From positions 22,610 to 86,609 of the forward strand of contig NZ_ATHV01000021.1 in NCBI RefSeq assembly GCF_000422205.1: DNA of 64,000 nt, given 5' to 3'. Source of the DNA: Desulfovibrio sp. X2 (GTDB lineage Bacteria; Desulfobacterota; Desulfovibrionia; Desulfovibrionales; Desulfovibrionaceae). Below, one piece after another: positions 38,709-46,381 of this stretch. Every line of letters begins with the position of its first letter. The first letter of the stretch is position 1. The translations under genes and the position numbers were made by a program. The notes beneath the pieces were generated by a model. The model saw only the letters and a list, made by a program, of their open reading frames with translations, was not told the DNA's origin and ran no database searches.

Positions 38709-41096
38709 TCAATTGGAGTTGTTTGTATTCTGGCTCAGGCTGATGCCGGGCGACTTGAAACCCAGGATCGAGACCCACAGGGCGATGCTGCGGTCGTATT
38801 GCGTGGCGGAGTAGAAGGCCGTGACGTCGTAGCACTGTGCGTGCCACGTGAGGCCGATGTCGGTGGTGATGGGGATGTCGTTGCGTATGTCGTACTGGTA
38901 GACGGTTTCGAGCGTCAGATCCTGCGGCAGGTTGAGCTGCCCCCTGAGCGTCAGCATGTTGATGGCGCTGCGGTTCTGGCGCTTGTATTCGTCGATCTTG
39001 CTGTACTGGGTGAACCCTACGCTGAGCTGGCCGTACTGCGGGTCGTAAAATCCCACCGTGTTCTCGAAACGGGTGATGCCTTCTCCATAAGGCGAAGTGT
39101 AGGTCTTGTTGGTCAGGGAGAGCCAGTCCAGGGGATAGAAATCGGTCTGCGCCAGGACGTCGCCGAACGGACGGCGCGGATATTCGTTCAGATCCGTGTT
39201 GCGGTCGGCCTCGCGGAAGTCGTAGCTCTGTTCGATCAGCAGACGCAGGAAATCGCGGTAGCTGTAGGCGACGAAGGGATCGGGCTTTCCGTCCTCGTCC
39301 TTCGCCACGTTGACCGTCCCCCGCTTGCGGTTGAGGAGGTTGGTCAGCGAATAGGTGACCTGGTTCTGGGCGCCGATACGGTCGTACTGGTCGTATTCGG
39401 GCAGGCTCCTCTGTTCGACGTTCTGCGTCCAGGAGTAGTCCACGCGCGGCTGGATGGCATGGCGCAGCCCCACCCAGGTGCTCGTCCCGGCGAGCGAGGC
39501 GTCGGGCGCCAGGAGGGCCGGGGGCGTGCCCAGGTCGTAGGTGCCGGAGACCTCGGAGAAGGCGGCTGCTCCGTAGCTGAACAGCTGCCTGTCCTGCGTG
39601 CCCTCGTCGACGTCGCTGGACGAGTTGTCCTGCGTCGCCGAGTACATGGTCTCGCGCCAGCCCATGCGCGGGATGATCGAGCCGTAAGGGCTCGCCAGCG
39701 GCAGGCTCAGCTGCGGCAGGACGTCGAAGCGGCCGCCGCTGGTGCCGTAGTTGCGGGTGAAATACGTCAGCGAGGAGTCGGCCTGGATCTCGAAGGGCGA
39801 GTTCAGCAGCTGCTGCTTGTAGGCATAGGCGGACAGTTCGGGCAGGACCTGCACCGTGGGGTTCTTGTCCCCGGGCTGGTTGCCGTTCATGTAGTTGAAG
39901 TTCTCGGTATACGCGGCCCTCAGGTTCATGGCGTATTCGCCCCCCCAGGTGCGGGTGGCGAGGCCGGTGCTCGTGCGCGTCAGGGAGTCGATGGTGTCGA
40001 TGCCGCGGCCGAAGTCGTTCAGGAAGTCGTTGTAGCTCTGTGAATACCTTGTATGCAGGTGATTGTAGGTGCGCAGGAAGGTCTGGTCCGAGGCGTAGTC
40101 GAGGTCGAGCTTGACCTGGTAGTCGGGATCGAAGGTCCAGCCGTCGTACTTGCTGCGCAGCCAGTAGCGCTGGTGGTTCGTCCGGATCAGGCCGCTGTTC
40201 TCGAACTCCTCTTCCTGCTCGCTCTGGTTGTCGACCACGACCTTGTCGTCGATATAATCCATCCGCCACAGGCCGTGGGTCTGCGCGTCGTCCGCGCTGC
40301 GGTACTCGAGGCCGACCATGGGGCCGCGCTTGCCGAAATAGTCGGCGTAGGCGGTCAGGTCGCGCTCGGCGTCTATGGCCCAGAAGAAGGGCTGGCTGTA
40401 GAAGCCGCCCAGGCGCGAGGAAGAGCCGTAGGTTGGCGGCAGGAAGCCGGTCTGGCGGTCGGCGCGAAGAGGCACCCGCATATAGGGGGCGTAAAGGATC
40501 GGCGTTCCCTTGACGAGGAACTGGGACGAGTAGACGTTGGCGTAGTCGCCCACGGTGAGGTCGCCGGTATCGGTCTTGATGGACCAGGCCGGGTTCGAGC
40601 CCTCGCAGCCGGTCAGCGTCGCCTCGGTGAAGGTGTAGGTGTCCTCGCCGGTCTTGTCGAACTCCTTGCCCTTGACCACGAGGGAACCCTGCTCGATGAA
40701 GAGGATGCCGTTCGTGAGCTTTCCGGTCTTGTTGACCAGGTCGAACTGCGCCTCGTCGGCGTAGATGTCGTAGTCGTGCCAGTAGCTGTGGACGTTGCCC
40801 TTAAGGTAAATCCAGCCGCTGTCGCGGAAATACTCGATGAAGTCCCCGGAGAGATAGTCGTTGCCGCTGCGCAGGACCGCGTGCCCCCATGCCTGGACGA
40901 TCCCGGCCGCGTGGTTGGTGGAAACGCGGTCCGCCGTGAGCTCCCACTCCTGGGAAGTCTTCGGATTCTTCACCACCTGGGTGGTCTGCTCGGATTGGGG
41001 CGCCTGAGCCCCGGCGAGGCCGGGAAGGGCGATGCAGGCGAGGATGATCGCGGACGCGCAAAGGAGGCGCAATGCGGCTGACCGGCAGCGCTGCAT
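38709..41096 (-). CDS. lptD: LPS-assembly protein LptD
   Basis: Outer-membrane beta-barrel that inserts LPS into the outer leaflet. An N-terminal signal peptide (RLLCASAIILACIALPGLAG) ends near AGA-QA. The OstA-like jellyroll follows (WELTADRVSTNHAAGIVQAW, then LRSGNDYLSGDFIEY), and the C-terminal 500 residues are Tyr/aromatic-rich beta strands ending in a short Asn-rich tail. The ATG at 41096 gives 795 aa and the cleanest signal peptide, but an in-frame ATG at 41147 with a weak AGCAGG is equally possible. Only few cysteines are seen. Confidence 0.9.
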   Translation of the reverse strand: MQRCRSAALRLLCASAIILACIALPGLAGAQAPQSEQTTQVVKNPKTSQEWELTADRVSTNHAAGIVQAWGHAVLRSGNDYLSGDFIEYFRDSGWIYLKGNVHSYWHDYDIYADEAQFDLVNKTGKLTNGILFIEQGSLVVKGKEFDKTGEDTYTFTEATLTGCEGSNPAWSIKTDTGDLTVGDYANVYSSQFLVKGTPILYAPYMRVPLRADRQTGFLPPTYGSSSRLGGFYSQPFFWAIDAERDLTAYADYFGKRGPMVGLEYRSADDAQTHGLWRMDYIDDKVVVDNQSEQEEEFENSGLIRTNHQRYWLRSKYDGWTFDPDYQVKLDLDYASDQTFLRTYNHLHTRYSQSYNDFLNDFGRGIDTIDSLTRTSTGLATRTWGGEYAMNLRAAYTENFNYMNGNQPGDKNPTVQVLPELSAYAYKQQLLNSPFEIQADSSLTYFTRNYGTSGGRFDVLPQLSLPLASPYGSIIPRMGWRETMYSATQDNSSSDVDEGTQDRQLFSYGAAAFSEVSGTYDLGTPPALLAPDASLAGTSTWVGLRHAIQPRVDYSWTQNVEQRSLPEYDQYDRIGAQNQVTYSLTNLLNRKRGTVNVAKDEDGKPDPFVAYSYRDFLRLLIEQSYDFREADRNTDLNEYPRRPFGDVLAQTDFYPLDWLSLTNKTYTSPYGEGITRFENTVGFYDPQYGQLSVGFTQYSKIDEYKRQNRSAINMLTLRGQLNLPQDLTLETVYQYDIRNDIPITTDIGLTWHAQCYDVTAFYSATQYDRSIALWVSILGFKSPGISLSQNTNNSN

Positions 41097-41338
41097 TGTC
41101 TGGGAGGGTAACAAGACCTTTATGATATGGGTTCCCGAGTTGTGCATCGTGCCTGCTTGCCGTCGGCGACGGCGGGCCTTGCTTAGCATGACATGAGCGT
41201 CCAAGACAAGGCAGAAGCCGCGCAAATCTTCGTTTCCCAGGTGGTTGCGGCTTTTCATGCACATCGGAAGGGGATACAAGGACGGCCTTCAACATGGCGT
41301 CCGGAGGGCCGGATGCCTGCAGCAACGAGGACCCGAAC

Positions 41339-42466
41339 ATGAGTGTGCCTTTCAACAAGCTCATCGCTCGCATAGATCTCGACGCCATCAGGGAAAACTA
41401 TCTGCTTCTGCGCGAGGTCGCGGGGAACCCGGCCCCGGTGATCAAGGCAGACGCCTACGGCCATGGTCTGCTGCCGGTGGCCAGGACCCTGGCCCAGGCC
41501 GGAGCCGGGTCCATGTGCGTGGGCAGCGTGGAGGAAGCCGTGGCCCTGCGCGGCGAGTTCTCCGGCCGCATCGTCTCCCTGCTCGGCCCGCTGGACAAGG
41601 CGGACGCCGCGGCCGTGGTCGAACACGGCCTCGTCCCCTACATCTACCGGAGAGAACAGCTCGCGATGCTGGCCGAGGCCGCGAGGAACGCGGGCGGCCA
41701 GGCGCGGCTGGCGCTCAAGTTCGATACCGGCATGGGGCGGCTCGGGTTCAGGCTGCCCGACGTGCCCGATCTCGTCGCCACCCTGGCCGCCAATCGGGAG
41801 CTTCGTCTCGAGCTCGTGGCCTCGCATTTGGCCACGGCCGACGAGCCCGCGCGAGACGATTACGTGGTCCGCCAGCGCGGCGTGTTCGAGGCCGTGTGCA
41901 GCGAGCTGCGGGCAGCCGGGCTCGACTTCGCCTGCACGCTCGGCAATTCCGCGGGGCTTCTCGCCTATCCGGAGCTGCGCTACGACCTGCAGCGGCCGGG
42001 CATTGCGCTCTACGGCGTGAATCCCTTTTGCGGCACGCCGCTCGCGCACCTCGGCGAGCGCCTGCGGCCCGCCATGTCCGTGCGCACGCCGGTGGCCCAG
42101 GTGCACAGCCTGGACGCGGGCGAGAGCGTGAGCTACGGCTGCACCTTCGTCGCCCCGAAAGCCATGCGCGTGGCCGTCATCGCGGCGGGATACGCGGACT
42201 GCTACAGCCGGGCCCTGGGCGGCAAGGCAGAGGTCGTGATCCGCGGAAGGCGCGCCAAGGTCTGCGGCCGCGTGTGCATGCAGCTCTCCATCGTGGACGT
42301 CTCGGACATTCCCGGGGCCGAGGCGGGCGACGACGCCTGGCTGCTCGGCGGGGAGGGGGACGATCCGGTCACGCCGGACGAACTCGCCGGCTGGTGGGGG
42401 ACGATCACCTACGAGGTCTTCTGCCTGCTCGGGCTCAACAAGCGCGAGTACGTGGACGGCCTCTAG
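41339..42466 (+). CDS. alr: Alanine racemase
   Basis: PLP enzyme that makes D-alanine for peptidoglycan. The PLP lysine is in PVIKADAYGHGLLPVA near residue 37, and the second catalytic Tyr in VSYGCTFVAP. The RPGIALYGVNPF substrate segment and RVCMQLSIVDVS are also conserved. 375 aa. The ATG at 41339 follows GAGG by 8 bases; the frame is open to 41294. The gap to lptD (41097-41338) holds the divergent start region with no clear promoter. ddl, the next enzyme, is at 10.3 kb. Confidence 0.96.
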   Translation: MSVPFNKLIARIDLDAIRENYLLLREVAGNPAPVIKADAYGHGLLPVARTLAQAGAGSMCVGSVEEAVALRGEFSGRIVSLLGPLDKADAAAVVEHGLVPYIYRREQLAMLAEAARNAGGQARLALKFDTGMGRLGFRLPDVPDLVATLAANRELRLELVASHLATADEPARDDYVVRQRGVFEAVCSELRAAGLDFACTLGNSAGLLAYPELRYDLQRPGIALYGVNPFCGTPLAHLGERLRPAMSVRTPVAQVHSLDAGESVSYGCTFVAPKAMRVAVIAAGYADCYSRALGGKAEVVIRGRRAKVCGRVCMQLSIVDVSDIPGAEAGDDAWLLGGEGDDPVTPDELAGWWGTITYEVFCLLGLNKREYVDGL

Positions 42467-42510
42467 AATTTTCGACGGTCGACCGGCATCCCGAACGCGC
42501 GGATGAAAGA

Positions 42511-42548
42511 AAAAAGGCCGGGGTTCTCACCCCGGCCCTTCGTTTTTT
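42511..42548. terminator. Bidirectional terminator between alr and mrp
   Basis: A perfect 9-bp stem (GGCCGGGGT at 42516-42524 with its complement at 42529-42537) has a TCTC loop, an A-run on the left and CTTCGTTTTTT on the right. It can stop transcription from both convergent genes. Confidence 0.9.
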
Positions 42549-42565
42549 CAGGACTCCGTGGCTGC

Positions 42566-43435
42566 CTATGCGTCGAGCGCCAGGATGGGAGCGATGATCT
42601 TCTCCACGGACTTGGCCGTCTCGGACTCGGGGTAGACCGTGAGGTAGTTGAAGCCCTCGTCGCCGGCCCTGGCCAGCTCGGGATCGAAGGGGATGCGGCC
42701 GAGGAAGGGCGCCCCCGTCTCCAGGGACAGCTTCTCTCCCGCACCGCTCTTGAAGATCTCGTGCGTCTTGCCGCAGTCCGGGCAGACGAAGCCGCTCATG
42801 TTCTCCACGATGCCGAGCACCGTGGCGCCGACCAGCCCCACGAAGGTGATGGAGCGGCGCACGTCGTCCACGGCCAGCATGTGCGGCGTGGTCACGACCA
42901 CCGCCTTGGACTCCTCGCCCAGGAGCTGCAGAACGGTCAAGGGCTCGTCGCCGGTGCCCGGAGGGCAGTCCACGACCAGGAAGTCCAGGTCGCCCCAGGC
43001 CACGTTCTGGATGAACTGGCGGATCACGCCGATCTTCACCGGCCCGCGCCAGACAACGGCCTCGTCGTCGCTCGGCAGCAGGAAGCCGGTGGACATGACC
43101 CACAGATTCTTGGCGTAGGCCACGGGCTCGATCATGTTGTCGTCGACGTTCGGATGCTGGCCCTTCAGCGACAGCAGGCGGGGGATGGACGGGCCGTGCA
43201 CGTCCACGTCGAGCAGGCCGACCTTCTTGCCGGCCCGCGCCAGCGACATGGCGATGTTGGCCGCCACGGTGCTCTTGCCCACCCCGCCCTTGCCGGACAG
43301 GACCACGATCTTGTGCTTGATGCGCGAGAGGACCTTCTCGAGTTCCTTCTCGGCCTCGGACTTCTCGCCGCAGGCCGCCTTGTCCTGCGGGGAGCAGGAA
43401 CCGGCGGACGAACAGCTTTTGCAGGCGTCGCTCAT
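42566..43435 (-). CDS. mrp: Mrp/NBP35-type iron-sulfur carrier ATPase
   Basis: P-loop ATPase that carries or transfers Fe-S clusters. A Cys-rich N-terminus (CKSC, SCSPQ, AACG; residues 5-22) is followed by the Walker A VVLSGKGGVGKSTVAANIA near residue 45, LDVDVHGPSIP, DCPPGTGDEPLT, and the C-terminal CxxC in FVCPDCGKTHEIF. 289 aa. The N-terminal cysteines resemble eukaryotic NBP35 more than E. coli Mrp. It is next to hypB and hypA on the same strand, suggesting a link to hydrogenase or other metallocentre assembly. Confidence 0.93.
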   Translation of the reverse strand: MSDACKSCSSAGSCSPQDKAACGEKSEAEKELEKVLSRIKHKIVVLSGKGGVGKSTVAANIAMSLARAGKKVGLLDVDVHGPSIPRLLSLKGQHPNVDDNMIEPVAYAKNLWVMSTGFLLPSDDEAVVWRGPVKIGVIRQFIQNVAWGDLDFLVVDCPPGTGDEPLTVLQLLGEESKAVVVTTPHMLAVDDVRRSITFVGLVGATVLGIVENMSGFVCPDCGKTHEIFKSGAGEKLSLETGAPFLGRIPFDPELARAGDEGFNYLTVYPESETAKSVEKIIAPILALDA

Positions 43436-43465
43436 ATGATGATGACCTCCAGTGGGAATTGGGGC

Positions 43466-44128
43466 TCAGGCCGCCCCGGCCTTGGCCGCGCGCGCCGCGC
43501 GCAGCCAGTCGTACCAGGCCTCCAGGCCGTCGCCCGCGCGACAGGAGACGGGCAGCACCGCGATTCCGGCGTTGAGCGCCGTGGCGTGGGCCGAGGCGCG
43601 GCCGAGATCGAAGTCCACATAGGGCAGGAGGTCGGTCTTGTTCAGCAGAAGGACCGAGGAGATGTGGAAGAGCAGGGGATATTTCTCCGGCTTGTCGTCT
43701 CCCTCGGTGACGGAGAGCAGGGCCACGTTGTGGTCCTCGCCCACGGAGAATTCCGCGGGGCAGACCAGGTTGCCCACGTTCTCGACGAACAGGATGTCCA
43801 GGCTGGTGAGGTCGAGCGAGCCCAGGGCCTCCATGACCATGGAGCCGTCCAGGTGGCAGCCGCCCTCGGTGTTGATCTGCACGGCCTGCGCGCCGGTCGC
43901 GGCCACGCGGCGGGCGTCGTTGTCGGTCTGCAGGTCGCCCTCGATGACGGCCATGCGGAACTCGCCCGCCAGGTCGCGCAGGGTGCGTTCGAGCAGCGAG
44001 GTCTTGCCCGCGCCCGGCGAGCTCATGAGGTTCAGGACCAGGATCTTCTTTTCCGCGAACATCTTCTTGAGCTGCCCGGCGATGCGGTCGTTGGCCTCGA
44101 GAATGTTGCGAACCACGGGTATCTGCAT
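43466..44128 (-). CDS. hypB: Hydrogenase nickel-incorporation GTPase HypB
   Basis: GTPase that delivers nickel to [NiFe] hydrogenase with HypA. The P-loop LMSSPGAGKTSLLERTL lies near residue 35. The metal site in the G domain is GGCHLDGSMV (Cys-His). The GTP-specificity motif is NKTDLLPYVDFD. There is no His-rich or N-terminal CxxCGC segment, so nickel storage is not likely here. 220 aa. AGGAGG lies 10 bases before the ATG, 13 bases after hypA. Confidence 0.95.
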   Translation of the reverse strand: MQIPVVRNILEANDRIAGQLKKMFAEKKILVLNLMSSPGAGKTSLLERTLRDLAGEFRMAVIEGDLQTDNDARRVAATGAQAVQINTEGGCHLDGSMVMEALGSLDLTSLDILFVENVGNLVCPAEFSVGEDHNVALLSVTEGDDKPEKYPLLFHISSVLLLNKTDLLPYVDFDLGRASAHATALNAGIAVLPVSCRAGDGLEAWYDWLRAARAAKAGAA

Positions 44129-44141
44129 GGGAGACGACCTC

Positions 44142-44495
44142 CTATTCGGCTTCGATGTGGGCGATGTGCAGCTCGCGCCCGGCCACGACCTCGTGGCCGA
44201 TCTGCTCGCCGCAGACGGGGCAGGGGGCGAGCACCGCGGTGATGTCCTCGGGCTCGAACTCGCGGCGGCAGCCGCCGCAGCGGAGCTTCAGCGGAATCTC
44301 CTCGGTCTCCAGGCGCGCGCCTTCCATGTCGGTGTCCTTGGTCATGACCTCCCAGGCGAACTCGAGCGCCTCGGGGACGACGTTGGTCAGTCGGCCATGG
44401 ACCACGCGGACGGCCAGGAGCCGGGTGACGCCGTGGCGTCCCATCTCCTGCCGGATGATGTCCTGCAGGCTCTGGACGATGGACATTTCATGCAT
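44142..44495 (-). CDS. hypA: Hydrogenase nickel chaperone HypA
   Basis: Nickel metallochaperone that acts with HypB. The nickel site is formed by the N-terminal MHEMSIVQ. The zinc site has two CxxC motifs, LRCGGCRREF and APCPVCGEQ. 117 aa, the standard length. It is followed by hypB. The divergent gap to the CBS-ACT gene (44496-44712) has no gene; weak promoter-like TTGACT is seen at about 44589 (+). Confidence 0.95.
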   Translation of the reverse strand: MHEMSIVQSLQDIIRQEMGRHGVTRLLAVRVVHGRLTNVVPEALEFAWEVMTKDTDMEGARLETEEIPLKLRCGGCRREFEPEDITAVLAPCPVCGEQIGHEVVAGRELHIAHIEAE

Positions 44496-44712
44496 GGCAG
44501 GGGGCTATACCGGAAGCCGCCGCTTCCGTCCAGGCGAAGAAGTTTCGGAGCGCGCGGGTACGCTTTGCCCGCGCCGTTCGCTTCCCCCTTGACTTCGTCC
44601 GCCCGATCGCGTTCTTTCCTGACAGCCGTCCCGGCCTGTATTTCTGATTCTCGTGCGCCCGGGTGCTCTCTTTTTCCGCGAAGCGACCTCTTTTCCCAGC
44701 AAGGAGCGAATG

Positions 44713-45369
44713 ATGTACGTCGGCCTGAAGATGCTCAAGAAGTTCGACACGGTGACTCCCAAGACCCTGGTCAAGGACGCCCGCAAGCTCCTGGACGAGG
44801 ACAACCTCTGGATCCTCCTGGTCATGGACGGCGACAAGCTGGTCGGCTACGTGCGGCTCGAGGACATCATGGCCGCACTGCCCTCGCTCCTGACGGCGCT
44901 CGAGAAGCACGAGATCAACTACCTCATGTCCAAGCTCACGGTGGAAAAGATCATCCGGAAGGACATGGTCACCGTTTCCCCGACCATGGACATCGAGACC
45001 GCCGCCCAGATCATGCACGAGAAGAACCTGGCCGGGCTGGCCGTGGTCGACGACACCACGGGCAAGCTGCTCGGCTACATCAACCGCACGGTCATGCTCG
45101 ACGTGCTGGTGGAGGAGATGGGGCTCAGGCAGGGCGGGCAGCGCATCGTCATCGAGACGGCCGACCGCACGGGCGTGATCCACGAGGTCTCGGGCATCAT
45201 CGCCTCCCTCGGCATGTCCATCATCTCCACGGGAACCTTTTTCCACCAGGAGCGGCGCATGATCGTCTTCCGTGTGGCAGCGCAAGACGCCTCTCCCGTT
45301 GCCGCGGCCCTGCAGGACAAGGGCTACACGCTGGTCACGGCCGAGGACTTCGTCGGGGAGTGGCTCTAG
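44713..45369 (+). CDS. CBS-CBS-ACT domain protein
   Basis: 218-aa cytoplasmic sensor protein of the AcuB type. Two CBS domains cover about residues 1-135 (DTVTPKTLVKDARKLL, then DMVTVSPTMDIETAAQIMHE), and a C-terminal ACT domain begins at IVIETADRTGVIHEVSGIIA. Such proteins bind adenine nucleotides (CBS) and small amino-acid-like ligands (ACT). The ATG at 44713 is 6 bases from AAGGAG; another ATG at 44710 is 3 bases away. It stands between hypA and the IscA-like genes and ends in a strong terminator. Ligand and target are unknown. Confidence 0.87.
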   Translation: MYVGLKMLKKFDTVTPKTLVKDARKLLDEDNLWILLVMDGDKLVGYVRLEDIMAALPSLLTALEKHEINYLMSKLTVEKIIRKDMVTVSPTMDIETAAQIMHEKNLAGLAVVDDTTGKLLGYINRTVMLDVLVEEMGLRQGGQRIVIETADRTGVIHEVSGIIASLGMSIISTGTFFHQERRMIVFRVAAQDASPVAAALQDKGYTLVTAEDFVGEWL

Positions 45370-45397
45370 CCTCAGCTTTTCTGTCCGCGGACAAGCG

Positions 45398-45432
45398 AAA
45401 AGGGCGCCGGTTCTCCGGCGCCCTTTTGTTTT
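45398..45432. terminator. Bidirectional terminator after the CBS-ACT gene
   Basis: A perfect 13-bp stem (45398-45410 with 45415-45427) has a TTCT loop, with TTTT G TTTT on the + strand and AAAA on the other side. It lies between the convergent CBS-ACT and IscA-like genes. Confidence 0.9.
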
Positions 45433-45448
45433 GTCCGAAGGCCGGGCG

Positions 45449-45769
45449 CTAGCAGCTGCAGCCGCCGGTGCCGCAGGAAGAGCAGCCGCAGCCCGAGCGC
45501 TCGAAGACGAGGGAAGAGGAGATGGAAAAGCCCATGGGGCCCATGTCGATGGCGATGGGCTTGGCCTGCTCGAGCAGCTCCTTGTCCACGGCGAAGGTGT
45601 AGCCGTCCACGACGAAAGTCTCGTCGGCGTCCTTGGCGTCGTCGAGCGCCAGGCCCAGGAAGGGGCCGGAGCAGCCGCCCTGGCTCAGGAAGACGCGGAT
45701 GGTCTGCACGTCCTTGTCGGCAAAGTACTGGTCGATCTTTTCCTTGGCCTGGGGGGTCATGGTGATCAT
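45449..45769 (-). CDS. HesB/IscA-like protein (cysteine paralogue)
   Basis: 106-aa A-type Fe-S carrier-like protein. The conserved first Cys is residue 33 in SQGGCSGPFLGLALDD, and the C-terminus has a cysteine cluster GCGCSSCGTGGCSC (residues 93-106) in place of the usual CGCGxSF. The ATG at 45769 follows GGAG by 9 bases; the frame is open a few codons upstream. It is the tandem neighbour of a selenocysteine version of the same protein, of identical length. A role in Fe-S assembly or redox is inferred from family. Confidence 0.88.
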   Translation of the reverse strand: MITMTPQAKEKIDQYFADKDVQTIRVFLSQGGCSGPFLGLALDDAKDADETFVVDGYTFAVDKELLEQAKPIAIDMGPMGFSISSSLVFERSGCGCSSCGTGGCSC

Positions 45770-45800
45770 GTCGTAAACTCCATATGAGGTTTGAAGATAC

Positions 45801-45831
45801 AAAAAAGCGCGCGGTGGAGCCGCGCGCTTTT
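45801..45831 (-). terminator. Terminator between the two IscA-like genes
   Basis: A 12-bp stem (AAAAGCGCGCGG at 45803-45814 with its complement at 45820-45831) followed on the - strand by a run of six Ts. It ends the transcript of the selenoprotein gene and separates it from its cysteine paralogue, although only 82 bases lie between them. Confidence 0.9.
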
Positions 45832-45851
45832 GAGGCGATCAGGTCGTCGAC

Positions 45852-46172
45852 TCAGCAGGAGCAGGAGCCCCCGGAGCCGCAGCTTGAGCCGCAGCCGCCT
45901 CCCCCGAGCTCCATGGCGGATGTCACCTGGAAGCCGAGGTAGGACATGTCGATCTTGATGGGTTGCGCCTTCCCGTAGAGATCTTTCTCGACGATGAAGG
46001 TGTAGCCCTGCGTTTCAACCTGTTCGTCGGATTCACGCGGCTCGTCCAGAGCCAGCGACAGCCTCGGGCCGGCTCAGCCGCCCGTGGCCAGGTACACCCG
46101 AATGGGGGATACGTCCTTGTCCGCGAAGTACTTGTCCAACTGCTCCTTCGCGGAAGCGGTAACTTCGATCAT
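45852..46172 (-). CDS. HesB/IscA-like selenoprotein (UGA at codon 33 read as Sec)
   Basis: 107 codons including stop: 106 aa with an in-frame TGA at codon 33 (46076-46074). Read through, the protein aligns without a gap to the adjacent 106-aa cysteine paralogue (about 53 identical positions by hand). The UGA falls exactly on the conserved IscA cysteine: ATGG-U-AGPRLSLALDE against SQGG-C-SGPFLGLALDD. Codon use and similarity continue to the true stop, with a C-terminal Cys cluster CGSSCGSGGSCSC. AGGAGG precedes the ATG at 46172. A SECIS-like hairpin follows the UGA. HesB-like proteins are a known predicted selenoprotein family; Sec insertion here is inference. Likely Fe-S or redox role. Confidence 0.88.
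46039..46063 (-). promoter_or_regulatory. SECIS-like hairpin after the UGA
   Basis: In the mRNA, GGCUGUC (46063-46057) can pair with GAC-g-AGCC (46046-46039, one bulged G). The 10-nt loop is GCUGGCUCUG, starting 18 bases after the UGA. A G at the first loop position and 16-37 bases spacing fit the published consensus of bacterial SECIS elements. The pairing was done by eye. Confidence 0.65.
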
Positions 46173-46183
46173 GTGTTCCTCCT

Positions 46184-46202
46184 GTACGGTACGTGACCGT
46201 AC
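46184..46202. promoter_or_regulatory. Inverted repeat in the selenoprotein leader
   Basis: GTACGGT (46184-46190), 5 bases, ACCGTAC (46196-46202): a perfect 7-5-7 repeat between the -10 region and the Shine-Dalgarno of the selenoprotein gene. It may be an operator or an RNA hairpin. I do not recognise the regulator. Confidence 0.55.
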
Positions 46203-46203
46203 C

Positions 46204-46231
46204 TAGATAACGTCCAAGTGGTCCTTGTCAA
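46204..46231 (-). promoter_or_regulatory. Promoter of the selenoprotein gene
   Basis: Consensus -35 TTGACA (46231-46226), 16 bases, then TATCTA (46209-46204) as a weak -10, about 32 bases upstream of the start codon. The inverted repeat lies just downstream. Confidence 0.5.
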
Positions 46232-46381
46232 TGAATGTGCTCCAAATTGCAAGGGCTGTGCGACAATTCACGCATACCCCGGGCAGGTAAAAGGCGGGCG
46301 AGACAGGTAAAAGACGACGCGGGGAAATTGCGATTTTTTCTGAAAAGGCCTAAGAGTAATTTTTTTCCCGAGGGGTACCCT

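Noticed and set aside
36699..40043. A 1114-codon open frame on the + strand
   Set aside because: It lies antisense to mutL and lptD. Composition is that of a shadow frame, and no domain was recognised.
45852..46172. Pseudogene or frameshift explanation of the second IscA-like gene
   Set aside because: There is a single in-frame TGA and no frame change, it sits precisely on the conserved redox cysteine, similarity is equal on both sides, and promoter, ribosome site and terminator are intact. Selenocysteine explains all of this better than decay.
45963..46196. Short + strand open frame across the selenoprotein gene
   Set aside because: It is antisense to the selenoprotein frame, has no similarity, and its start has no ribosome site.
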